Assembly: GCA_023397045.1 (NCBI GenBank)
Contig: JAEWUR010000339.1
Span: 1 to 5,543 of the forward strand
Direction of reading: 5' to 3'
From: Planctomycetota bacterium
Lineage (GTDB): Bacteria; Planctomycetota; Planctomycetia; Pirellulales; Thermoguttaceae
Length of the DNA stretch: 5,543 nucleotides
Within the stretch, counting starts at the first letter, position 1. The number at the start of each line of letters is the position of its first letter. The notes under the pieces were generated by a model that was not told the DNA's origin, searched no databases, and worked only from the letters and a program-made list of their open reading frames with translations. Position numbers and translations under genes: made by a program. Of the stretch, positions 1 to 5,543 are shown piece by piece.

Positions 1-2
1 GC

Positions 3-836
3 GATCCCGAATGGTGTGGGCGGCGGCACCTAAGTTGTCATGTCGTCGTCGCGCTGACGTGCCTCGGCGCGGTTGCCGAGAAGCCCGCCCGATGGCTCGA
101 ACCGTTTTTCGATCGCAAACATCTGACGCAATGGCTCGAACAGCGCGATTGGCAGAACAATGCCGACACGGTAGGCAACGAGGTGCTCAATCTCGGTACA
201 TTGCTGCAATACGAGCGCGATTTTCGTCGCGAAACCCGCGCCGCGACGGCCATGCACGCCATGCTCCACTGGCTCTCCACGCATGAGATCAGCAACAAGA
301 CCGGCCTGTGGGGTGGGTTCGATCTGACCGACCCCAAGGGACTCTCGAAAGCCGTCCAGGGGGCGTATCATTCCTGGCTGTTGTACTTTTATGACCGTCG
401 ACTGATCCCTTATGCACATCAAGTCATCGACTCGGTTTTGCACACGGAAAATCCGGCCGGCGGCTACGGTTGGGGCGTCCACGGCCGAACGAGCAGCGCC
501 TGCGAGGACATCGACTCGATCGATCCGCTGGTCCGATTGAGTTTTCTCTCCGATTATCGCCGCGATGAGATCCTCGATTCGCTGCGACGGGCGGTGCCGC
601 ACGTCCTTGCGAACCAAAATGACGACGGCGGGTTCGCGTTCATCCAAGGCTCGCCGTTCTGCTATGGCCACCCGCTGCTGTCGTCCAGTCCGAACGGCAG
701 CGGCATGTTTCCCACCTGGTTCCGCACGCTGACGCTCGCCTACCTCGGCACCGCGCTGCCCGATTCGGCCGCCGGCTTCGACTGGAACTTCGACAACTGC
801 CCCGGCTATCAATTCTGGCTGCCTGCCAAAGCATAA
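3..836 (+). CDS. Alpha-toroid (prenyltransferase/squalene-oxidase repeat-like) protein, 5' partial
   Basis: The frame is open from the first complete codon at position 3 to TAA at 834-836, giving 277 residues; the start lies beyond the left edge. The GTG at 183 is internal: the 60 codons before it read as ordinary protein (for example WLEPFFDRKHLTQWLEQRDW) and continue smoothly. Two glycine/aromatic repeat signatures, ENPAGGYGW (within 438-473) and NQNDDGGF (612-635), lie about 55 residues apart. They resemble the QW-type repeats of the alpha/alpha-toroid fold shared by squalene-hopene cyclases and protein prenyltransferase beta subunits. Other striking blocks are GLWGGF (303-320), ACEDIDSIDPL (498-530) and CPGYQFW at the C-terminus (798-818). 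I see no canonical DXDD catalytic motif of class II terpene cyclases in the visible part, so cyclase activity should not be assumed. The stop lies 2 bases before the glycoside hydrolase start, implying one operon. The fold class is fairly likely; the function is unknown. Confidence 0.8.
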   Translation, partial: DPEWCGRRHLSCHVVVALTCLGAVAEKPARWLEPFFDRKHLTQWLEQRDWQNNADTVGNEVLNLGTLLQYERDFRRETRAATAMHAMLHWLSTHEISNKTGLWGGFDLTDPKGLSKAVQGAYHSWLLYFYDRRLIPYAHQVIDSVLHTENPAGGYGWGVHGRTSSACEDIDSIDPLVRLSFLSDYRRDEILDSLRRAVPHVLANQNDDGGFAFIQGSPFCYGHPLLSSSPNGSGMFPTWFRTLTLAYLGTALPDSAAGFDWNFDNCPGYQFWLPAKA

Positions 837-838
837 CG

Positions 839-2392
839 ATGAAATCAGCTTGTTTTATCCTCGGTATTCTGACGTGTTTCTTGATAGGCGCTGCAATGGA
901 AACGCCAATCGCCTCCGCCGCAGGCAAGCCGGCCGACAGTGTGGCTCGCGACGCCGGACTCGAGTGCATCGGGCGACTGAGTCCTCGCACTTCGGACGAC
1001 ATCGCCAAGTCGCGTTGGGGCGTCTGCTGCCATTGGATCGCCGACAAACACAAACTCTCCGTGAAGGAACAAGTCGAGCAACTGGCCTGGCTCGGCGCGA
1101 AATGGGCGTTCCTTTGCCCCGATTGGGACCAGATCGAGACGCAGAAAGGCCGCTACGACTGGAACAGCGACTCGCACCGGTTCGACGACGTGATTGCCGA
1201 ACTGACCGCTCACAAGATCGCGCCGGTCATCCAGATCTACGGCGGCAATCGGCTCTACATGTCGTTCGCCCCCGACTCGAACCATCGGCCGTTGGCCGAC
1301 GCGGCCTCGCTGCTCGACGATGCGCCGGTTCGCGACGCCTGGCATCGTTTTCTGACGGCCATGGTCGAACGGTACCGCGACCGCGTACACGTCTGGGAGA
1401 TCTGGAACGAGCCCAACTCGGTCACGTTCTGGAAAACGCCCGTTACGCCCGACCAATACGGCCGGATCGTCAACGACGCGGCGGCGATCGTTCGCCGCGG
1501 TCAGCCCAACGCGGTCATTCTCGCCGGATCGACGGCAGGCACGCCGGCCGACTTTCTCGAAGGACTTCTGGCCAGCGATGGAGCCGCCGCGTTCGACCAC
1601 TGGAGCGTTCATCCCTACGGTCAACCGCCGGAGCAAGAAGATGGCCCAATCCAGCGGTTGCAGGACTTGCTTCGCCAGCGCAATCATTCGCCAGACGTCT
1701 GGCAGAGTGAATGCGGCTTCCCGTCGAGCGGCGACACCGGCGGCTGGGGATTCGGTGGATCGTGGGACGAGACCAAACATGCCAAATGGCTTCTGCGCCG
1801 CCTACTGTCGGATGCCAAGTTGGGAATGCCCGTGTCGATCTATTTCGTCCTGAACGACTATCCGGCCAGGCTGGAGGGCGGTCCCGATCGCGGGTCGATG
1901 GGCGTCAACCGGAAAGGCCTTTTTGCCTCCGAATCGTGGCAGCCCAAGGCGGCCGCCTTTGCATTCCGGAACCTTGCCTCGGCATTCGACGACCGCTGCA
2001 AGCCAACGCCAATTCCGATGCAAATCAATATCGTCGACAAGGGCTCTTTTGAAACGACCTCGCCCGACAAACTTCGCAGCCTGACGGCCGTCGATCCATC
2101 CGGCCGGCCGCTGATTTACTATTGGCTTGCCGTCGAGATGCAGGCGGTCTGCCGCCCCGGCGCTGCCGAACTCGAATTGCCGGCCGATAAGTTGCCGAAA
2201 AACCCGGTGCTGGTCGATCTGCTCGACGGCCGAGTCTACCGTGTACCACCGCCCCGGTCGACCGGCGATCAGGCCACCTTCTCGCGACTCCCGTTGACCG
2301 ACGCGCCATTCCTGTTCTGCGATCGCGAAAGTCTGCCGATCGCGACCGAAACCGGAGAAAAATACGAGACGGGTCCGATATTGACAAAATAG
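839..2392 (+). CDS. Secreted clan GH-A glycoside hydrolase (GH39/GH5-like)
   Basis: This is a complete 517-residue protein ending in TAG. Residues 1 to about 28 form a Sec signal peptide: Lys2, a hydrophobic core (FILGILTCFLIGAA) and an A-S-A-A cleavage region; there is no good lipobox at Cys13. The rest looks like a (beta/alpha)8 barrel. WEIWNEPN at residues 186-193 is the classic clan GH-A signature, with Glu191 the expected acid/base. HPYG at 258-261 is also typical. WQSECGF at 288-294 supplies Glu291 as the expected nucleophile, 100 residues later, a normal spacing for a retaining enzyme. Residues from about 390 probably form a small C-terminal beta domain. ATG 839 was chosen over Met20 (position 896) because it supplies the signal peptide and lies 2 bases after the upstream stop. 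No clear Shine-Dalgarno is visible, so translational coupling is likely. The enzyme should act outside the cytoplasm on a glycan. GH39-type enzymes (beta-xylosidases, and PslG of exopolysaccharide loci) are the nearest remembered relatives; the substrate cannot be read from sequence. Confidence 0.9.
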   Translation: MKSACFILGILTCFLIGAAMETPIASAAGKPADSVARDAGLECIGRLSPRTSDDIAKSRWGVCCHWIADKHKLSVKEQVEQLAWLGAKWAFLCPDWDQIETQKGRYDWNSDSHRFDDVIAELTAHKIAPVIQIYGGNRLYMSFAPDSNHRPLADAASLLDDAPVRDAWHRFLTAMVERYRDRVHVWEIWNEPNSVTFWKTPVTPDQYGRIVNDAAAIVRRGQPNAVILAGSTAGTPADFLEGLLASDGAAAFDHWSVHPYGQPPEQEDGPIQRLQDLLRQRNHSPDVWQSECGFPSSGDTGGWGFGGSWDETKHAKWLLRRLLSDAKLGMPVSIYFVLNDYPARLEGGPDRGSMGVNRKGLFASESWQPKAAAFAFRNLASAFDDRCKPTPIPMQINIVDKGSFETTSPDKLRSLTAVDPSGRPLIYYWLAVEMQAVCRPGAAELELPADKLPKNPVLVDLLDGRVYRVPPPRSTGDQATFSRLPLTDAPFLFCDRESLPIATETGEKYETGPILTK

Positions 2393-2573
2393 GCAATGGT
2401 CTTCAATGTGTGGCCATGCCTCGTACCGGAAGAATAGCACCGGGAGGGTGTTGTAGTCTCTCGGCGCGGCCTTTTTCGTCTTGTTGTCAGCGCCGTTGCG
2501 CGCCGATTGTACAGTTCGAGGCTCTTGTACTGGCGTTCTTGCACGCCCGCACCACCCGATGGCCGGGAACGCA

Positions 2574-2598
2574 CAAAGCCCGTTCATCACGGGCTTTG
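2574..2598. terminator. Perfect 10-bp hairpin between convergent transcripts, probable bidirectional terminator
   Basis: CAAAGCCCGT (2574-2583) is followed by a 5-base loop (TCATC) and its exact reverse complement ACGGGCTTTG (2589-2598). The GC-rich core flanked by AAA and TTT has the form of an intrinsic terminator readable from either strand. It lies 182 bp past the glycoside hydrolase stop and 52 bp past the tRNA-Cys 3' end, between two convergent units. Uridine tracts after the stem are short (CTTTG on both strands), so efficiency could be modest. Confidence 0.65.
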
Positions 2599-2622
2599 CG
2601 GCGGCTCCTGTCTCGTTTTGAC

Positions 2623-2645
2623 CCTGGTTGTCTCACCGAACCAGG
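2623..2645 (-). other. 7-bp hairpin immediately downstream of tRNA-Cys
   Basis: CCTGGTT (2623-2629) pairs perfectly with AACCAGG (2639-2645) across a 9-base loop. On the minus strand the hairpin begins 4 bases after the tRNA discriminator base. It could be a 3' trailer structure acting in tRNA end processing, or a weak first terminator. No uridine run follows it on the minus strand, so I do not call it a terminator. Confidence 0.4.
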
Positions 2646-2649
2646 AAAG

Positions 2650-2721
2650 AGGCGCCGGTGGGAGTCGAACCCACGGTGGCGGATTTGCAATCCGCTGCCT
2701 TAGCCACTTGGCTACGGCGCC
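2650..2721 (-). tRNA. tRNA-Cys, anticodon GCA
   Basis: On the minus strand this folds into a complete cloverleaf. The 7-bp acceptor stem GGCGCCG/CGGCGCC (2721-2715 with 2657-2651) has no mismatch. The D stem is GCC/GGC, and the anticodon stem GCGGA/TCCGC encloses the loop TTGCAAA, putting anticodon GCA at 2688-2686. The T arm is GTGGG-TTCGACT-CCCAC. The base after the acceptor stem (2650) gives U73, the discriminator recognised by cysteinyl-tRNA synthetase. CCA is not encoded (the next bases are CTTTC) and must be added by nucleotidyltransferase. A TTGACG hexamer at 2759-2754 is at the right distance for a -35 box, but I see no matching -10. The tRNA is convergent with the glycoside hydrolase gene. 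Confidence 0.97.
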
Positions 2722-2847
2722 GCATCGTCGCAATCTCTTATTGATTCCGAGGTCGTCAATGGTCCGGATGCTGCCGTCCCCACCGCGGAATGGTTCATTA
2801 GCAACCTAGACCTCAATAGGTGGCAAAAACTTCAGTGCGACGCCTAA

Positions 2848-2871
2848 CATCCGGGATCGGTTTCCCGGATG
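2848..2871 (-). terminator. 9-bp hairpin downstream of the TPR gene, possible terminator
   Basis: CATCCGGGA (2848-2856) pairs exactly with TCCCGGATG (2863-2871) across a 6-base loop. It lies 73 bp past the TPR stop codon, and on the minus strand it is followed after about 15 bases by TTTTT (GAAGTTTTTGCC). The T tract is too far away for a textbook intrinsic terminator, so this may be a weak terminator or a 3'-end-stabilising stem. It separates the TPR gene from tRNA-Cys and argues against a shared transcript. Confidence 0.45.
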
Positions 2872-2944
2872 CGTGCCACTGTTATTTCGAGACTTATCGA
2901 CCGCCGACCGACGTCCTCTTTGACATTTGTAGCGGTTTTGCTGC

Positions 2945-5338
2945 TCATTCTTTGGCCTTCGGCGGCGCGAGCTTCGCCAGCCGCTCCGACGCCTCGGCCA
3001 TGTAGGGCGTCTCGGGATAGGTTTTCACGATTCGGCGGTACAACTCGGCGGCGTCCTTGGCCTTGCCCAGCCGCTCGCAACACTTGCCCGCCTGCAACAA
3101 CCCGCCCGCCTGACAGACCGGATACTGGTACAGAATCTCGACCTTCAGATACTCCCGGTAGGCGGCCTCAAAGTTTTTCTGGTGAAAGAACGTCTCGCCG
3201 ATCATCCATTGGGCCATGGCCGCCGTCTCGGTCTTCGCGCCGGCGTTCGACTCGATCACCCGTTGATACGCCCGACGCGCCTCGTCGAACTCCGCCCGAT
3301 TCGCCAGGCATCGGCCCAGCAGATAATCCACTTCATACTGTTGCGGGAAGCCCGGAAAATCTTCGGCAATCGTCGTCGCAATCCGATAGGCGTCGTTCCA
3401 CTGGTCTTGCTGCGCCAGAATCTGCGCTCGCCGCAACGGTATCATCGCCATCCACGGCTTTCGGTCCGTCCCGATCTGTTCGGCCAAGCGATCGAACCGC
3501 TCGGACGCGGCCGCATGGTCGCCCTGCCGATAGTACGACTCGGCAATCCAAAAATCGGCGAGCGGTCGACGCGGGCTGTTGGGTGATTCCTTCACGAACG
3601 CCTCGTATGCCTCGCGGACCTTCGGCCAATCGGATCGCGATTCGGCCACTCGGCCGCGGAGAAACATGGCGTATTGCCGCGCCTGCACAACGTCCGGATC
3701 GTTCGCGCCGGCCGATGGTTCATCGCCAAGTACCTCGTCGATCATTGCCGAGGCCTTCGCATGATCGCCGGCATCCAATGCCCTTTCGGTTAATCGGCAA
3801 CCGGCGTCGGTGGCAAACCGACTCGTTGGATATTCCTTGCGGAGCCGCTCGAACAGCCGATCCGATTCCTCCGGCCGACCCATTTCGCGCGTCGTCCACG
3901 CCCAGCGATACAGCGCGGCATCGCGATCGGCAAACTCGGGACACTCGTCGACAATCTTCCGATACGCCTCGGCCGCCTTTTGCGGTTCTTTCAACGCATC
4001 GTACAATCGCCCCGCCGACAACAGCGCGTCGGCCTTCCGCCGGTCGGCCGAATGTTTCTCGATCACCATCTCGTACATCGCCAGCGCCGGCCGAGGCTGG
4101 CCGAGTTGCTCCAGAATGCGTCCTCGCGCCAACGCCGCCTCGACCGCAACCGCCTCGGGCGGGTTTTTGGCAAGCACTTCGTCGAACGTGGCCGCAGACT
4201 CGTCCAACTTGCCCGACTTGAAAAGACTCCACGCCAACCCCAGCGTGCCCTTGATCCCATATTCCGCCGAATCGCTCGACGCAGCCAATCGAGCCGACAA
4301 CTGCGACGACCAGGCGGTGTCGTTGGCGTCGTAGGCCGCTTCGGCGAGCCGCTCGGTCATCGGTGCGATCCATCGATGATTCGGATCCTTCGCCACAAGT
4401 TCGTCGAACAGTTTTTTCGCCTTCTCGATCTGGCCGGACTGCGTATAACAGATGGCCAATTCGCCGGCAGCCTCGACGGCCGAATCGCCCTCCGGTTTGG
4501 TCTGCAAAAACGCCTCAAGGTCGGCAATTGCGTCGCCCGGCCGATGCAATCGAACCAAACTCAGCCCACGGCCCAAGCGCGCGTTCGGCAGCCATGAACT
4601 CGACGGCCACTGCCGTTCGAGCGTCGCGAAATACTCCAATGCTCTCTCATACTGGCCCTCGGAAAACGCCATTGCCCCAAGCCTATACTCGGCGGCGTCG
4701 GCCTGAGCGCCATCGGTCTGCGCGGCAACCTCCTTGTAGAGTTGCACGGCCTCGCCCAACTGATGCTGCGATTCCAACGAACGCGCCAGCCCAAACCGGC
4801 AATCATCCTGCAACGCACCCTCGGGAAATTTTTTCAGACCGTCGCGAAAGTAGCCCTCGGCCGCCGGCAGATCCTCGGCTGCCAGTGCGATGTTGCCCAA
4901 ATAGGGCAACGCGAACGCGCCCAGCCGATCGTCGGGATACTTCGCCAAGAAACGTTCCAGGTCCGGCTTGGCTTCGGCGTGATTGCCCAGCAGATAGGCC
5001 GTCTCGCCCGCCCTGAATAGCGCGGCCCGGGCGTTTTGGCCCTCGGGCTCGCCGGTCAGGTAGTGGCGAAACAGCGGAAGCGCCTCGTCCAGCTTACCCA
5101 ACTGCAAAAGCGACTCGGCACGAAAGAACACCGCCACGATCGCCCGCGGATCGTTCGGATTCGCCGCCGCAAACTTCTGAAACTCCTCGGCGGCCGGTTG
5201 CCATTGCTGGCGCTCGTAATAGCCTGCCGCCAAGGCATACTGATCGTCGATCGAATCGGCACGCAAAACCGGGGACAACGCAACGACCGCGAGCACGGCC
5301 ATCATAGCAACCGGAATTCGGCCCAAAGACGTGAACAT
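2945..5338 (-). CDS. Large exported tetratricopeptide-repeat protein
   Basis: A 797-residue protein read on the minus strand from ATG at 5338-5336 to TGA at 2947-2945. Residues 1 to about 27 are a Sec signal peptide (Arg7, then a hydrophobic stretch AMMAVLAVVAL, then VLRA before the mature DSIDDQ). Almost everything after it is TPR-like helical hairpins of 33-40 residues, about 18-20 by eye. Typical units have an A-x-x-x-G-x-x-Y/L helix, a G-x-x-x-E-A turn, and a second helix ending in FL-x-x-YP, as at 105-137 (ALFRAGETAYLLGNHAEAKP onward) and 745-777. The FL..YP spacing resembles the periplasmic CpoB/YbgF and BamD type. There are no catalytic motifs, so the likely role is a protein-protein scaffold in the periplasm or envelope. 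A start at 5425 is possible but would put 29 Arg-rich residues before the signal peptide and overlap the candidate promoter, so I reject it. No Shine-Dalgarno precedes the ATG. The partner is unknown. Confidence 0.93.
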   Translation of the reverse strand: MFTSLGRIPVAMMAVLAVVALSPVLRADSIDDQYALAAGYYERQQWQPAAEEFQKFAAANPNDPRAIVAVFFRAESLLQLGKLDEALPLFRHYLTGEPEGQNARAALFRAGETAYLLGNHAEAKPDLERFLAKYPDDRLGAFALPYLGNIALAAEDLPAAEGYFRDGLKKFPEGALQDDCRFGLARSLESQHQLGEAVQLYKEVAAQTDGAQADAAEYRLGAMAFSEGQYERALEYFATLERQWPSSSWLPNARLGRGLSLVRLHRPGDAIADLEAFLQTKPEGDSAVEAAGELAICYTQSGQIEKAKKLFDELVAKDPNHRWIAPMTERLAEAAYDANDTAWSSQLSARLAASSDSAEYGIKGTLGLAWSLFKSGKLDESAATFDEVLAKNPPEAVAVEAALARGRILEQLGQPRPALAMYEMVIEKHSADRRKADALLSAGRLYDALKEPQKAAEAYRKIVDECPEFADRDAALYRWAWTTREMGRPEESDRLFERLRKEYPTSRFATDAGCRLTERALDAGDHAKASAMIDEVLGDEPSAGANDPDVVQARQYAMFLRGRVAESRSDWPKVREAYEAFVKESPNSPRRPLADFWIAESYYRQGDHAAASERFDRLAEQIGTDRKPWMAMIPLRRAQILAQQDQWNDAYRIATTIAEDFPGFPQQYEVDYLLGRCLANRAEFDEARRAYQRVIESNAGAKTETAAMAQWMIGETFFHQKNFEAAYREYLKVEILYQYPVCQAGGLLQAGKCCERLGKAKDAAELYRRIVKTYPETPYMAEASERLAKLAPPKAKE

Positions 5339-5347
5339 AATGCCCGA

Positions 5348-5377
5348 ATTGTATCGCCGCGTCCGTGTCCGATACAA
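5348..5377 (-). promoter_or_regulatory. Candidate promoter of the TPR gene
   Basis: Read on the minus strand, TTGTAT (5377-5372) and TACAAT (5353-5348) are separated by 18 bp. TACAAT matches five of six bases of the sigma-70 -10 consensus; TTGTAT matches only the TTG of the -35. Transcription would start near 5341, only a few bases before the ATG at 5338, so the message would be leaderless or nearly so. That agrees with the absence of a ribosome binding site. The call rests on sequence match alone. Confidence 0.4.
5349..5377. promoter_or_regulatory. 8-bp perfect inverted repeat, candidate operator upstream of the TPR gene
   Basis: TTGTATCG (5349-5356) and its exact reverse complement CGATACAA (5370-5377) are separated by 13 bp. 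The arm centres are 21 bp apart, two helical turns, the geometry expected for a symmetric dimeric regulator binding one face of the DNA. The arms coincide with the candidate -35 and -10 boxes, so a bound protein would block the promoter. An RNA hairpin is less likely because the arms would lie upstream of the predicted start of transcription. No known regulator motif is recognised. Confidence 0.4.
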
Positions 5378-5458
5378 GGGCCAATGCGATTTTCCGAACG
5401 GCCGGCGTCCAAGAATGGCAGGCATATCAAGCGATTTGCCCGCCCCGACAGATCGCCG

Positions 5459-5482
5459 CTAGCAGTCTGTTGAAAAAGACCG
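5459..5482. mobile_element. Possible terminal sequence of an insertion element or MITE
   Basis: CTAGCAGTCTGTTGAAAAAG (5459-5478), and the few bases after it, look like the outer end of a transposable element: a CTAG that could be target sequence, then a GTCTGTTGAAAAA block of a type I remember from bacterial insertion sequence ends but cannot verify here. It lies directly outside the 21-bp inverted repeat and in lower-GC DNA than the neighbouring genes. No transposase is visible; the element would continue past the right edge. Confidence 0.3.
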
Positions 5483-5483
5483 T

Positions 5484-5543
5484 AGGTTATGCTTCAGCAT
5501 AACACATTGGCAGATAACGTCTTGTTATGCTGAAGCATAACCT
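5484..5543. repeat. 21-bp perfect inverted repeat with nested palindromes
   Basis: The left arm (5484-5504) is the exact reverse complement of the right arm (5523-5543), with an 18-bp spacer (5505-5522). Each arm contains its own 8-bp palindrome around a 2-base centre: GTTATGCTTCAGCATAAC (5486-5503) and GTTATGCTGAAGCATAAC (5525-5542). The DNA could therefore form one long hairpin or two small ones. The arms are AT-rich compared with their surroundings. The right arm ends exactly at the window edge, so the repeat may be longer. It could be part of a MITE, a REP-like repeat, a recombinase or regulator site, or a terminator for a gene outside the window. Confidence 0.75.

Noticed and set aside
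183..185. GTG as the true start of the first gene
   Set aside because: The same frame is open for 60 more codons to the left edge with protein-like composition, so the gene is truncated by the window and does not start here.
498..530. CEDIDSIDPL as a class I (DDxxD) or class II (DXDD) terpene synthase motif
   Set aside because: The order of acidic residues fits neither consensus; only general resemblance to an acidic cavity motif can be claimed.
845..1780. 311-codon minus-strand frame opposite the glycoside hydrolase
   Set aside because: It is antisense to a gene with catalytic motifs and a signal peptide, and its Arg/Val-rich translation shows no recognisable domain. The minus frame at 30-812 is rejected for the same reason.
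2731..2759. Promoter for tRNA-Cys (TTGACG at 2759-2754)
   Set aside because: The -35-like hexamer is good and well placed, but no acceptable -10 hexamer exists at 16-18 bp spacing, so it is mentioned only under the tRNA.
2507..2809. Plus-strand reading frame containing GGSRTHGGGFAIRCLSH
   Set aside because: This is the well-known false protein obtained by translating the antisense strand of a tRNA; it overlaps tRNA-Cys and has no other support. The same holds for the frame at 2410-2703 (RWESNPRW).
2869..4221. 450-codon plus-strand frame inside the TPR gene
   Set aside because: Its translation is dominated by Arg, Pro and Ser with no domain pattern, and it lies antisense to a strongly supported TPR coding sequence. 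It is a by-product of GC-rich codon use.
5339..5425. 29-residue N-terminal extension of the TPR protein from ATG 5425
   Set aside because: It is Arg-rich, would bury the signal peptide, and covers the candidate promoter and inverted repeat.

Overview
The window looks like a GC-rich (about 60% by eye) bacterial chromosome segment. The protein styles suggest Planctomycetota or a relative: a large secreted tetratricopeptide protein, an alpha-toroid protein of the prenyltransferase/squalene-oxidase-repeat type, and genes without clear Shine-Dalgarno sequences. This is an inference from protein style, because no taxonomic marker gene is present.

Layout. (1) 3-836, plus strand: the 3' part of a gene, cut by the left edge, for an alpha-toroid (terpene-cyclase-like fold) protein of unknown function. 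(2) 839-2392, plus strand: a complete, secreted clan GH-A glycoside hydrolase starting 2 bases after that stop codon, so the two genes look like a coupled operon. (3) 2393-2649: 257 bp without a gene, holding two hairpins, the stronger one probably a shared terminator. (4) 2650-2721, minus strand: a complete tRNA-Cys(GCA). (5) 2722-2944: 223 bp without a gene, holding one 9-bp hairpin just downstream of the next gene. (6) 2945-5338, minus strand: a complete 797-residue exported protein made almost entirely of TPR repeats. (7) 5339-5543: its upstream region, with an 8-bp inverted repeat over a candidate promoter, then a 21-bp perfect inverted repeat ending exactly at the right edge, probably part of a small mobile or repeat element.

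How the genes fit together. The first two genes form one transcription unit and may act on an extracellular or envelope polysaccharide; this rests on the pairing and the enzyme class, not on a known substrate. They converge on the tRNA-Cys, which is read from the opposite strand. The TPR protein is on the same strand as the tRNA but probably separate from it, and should act as a periplasmic or envelope scaffold. No clearly new multi-gene system is visible. The items most worth following are the nested palindromes at the right edge, the symmetric site over the TPR promoter, and the alpha-toroid/glycosidase pair.
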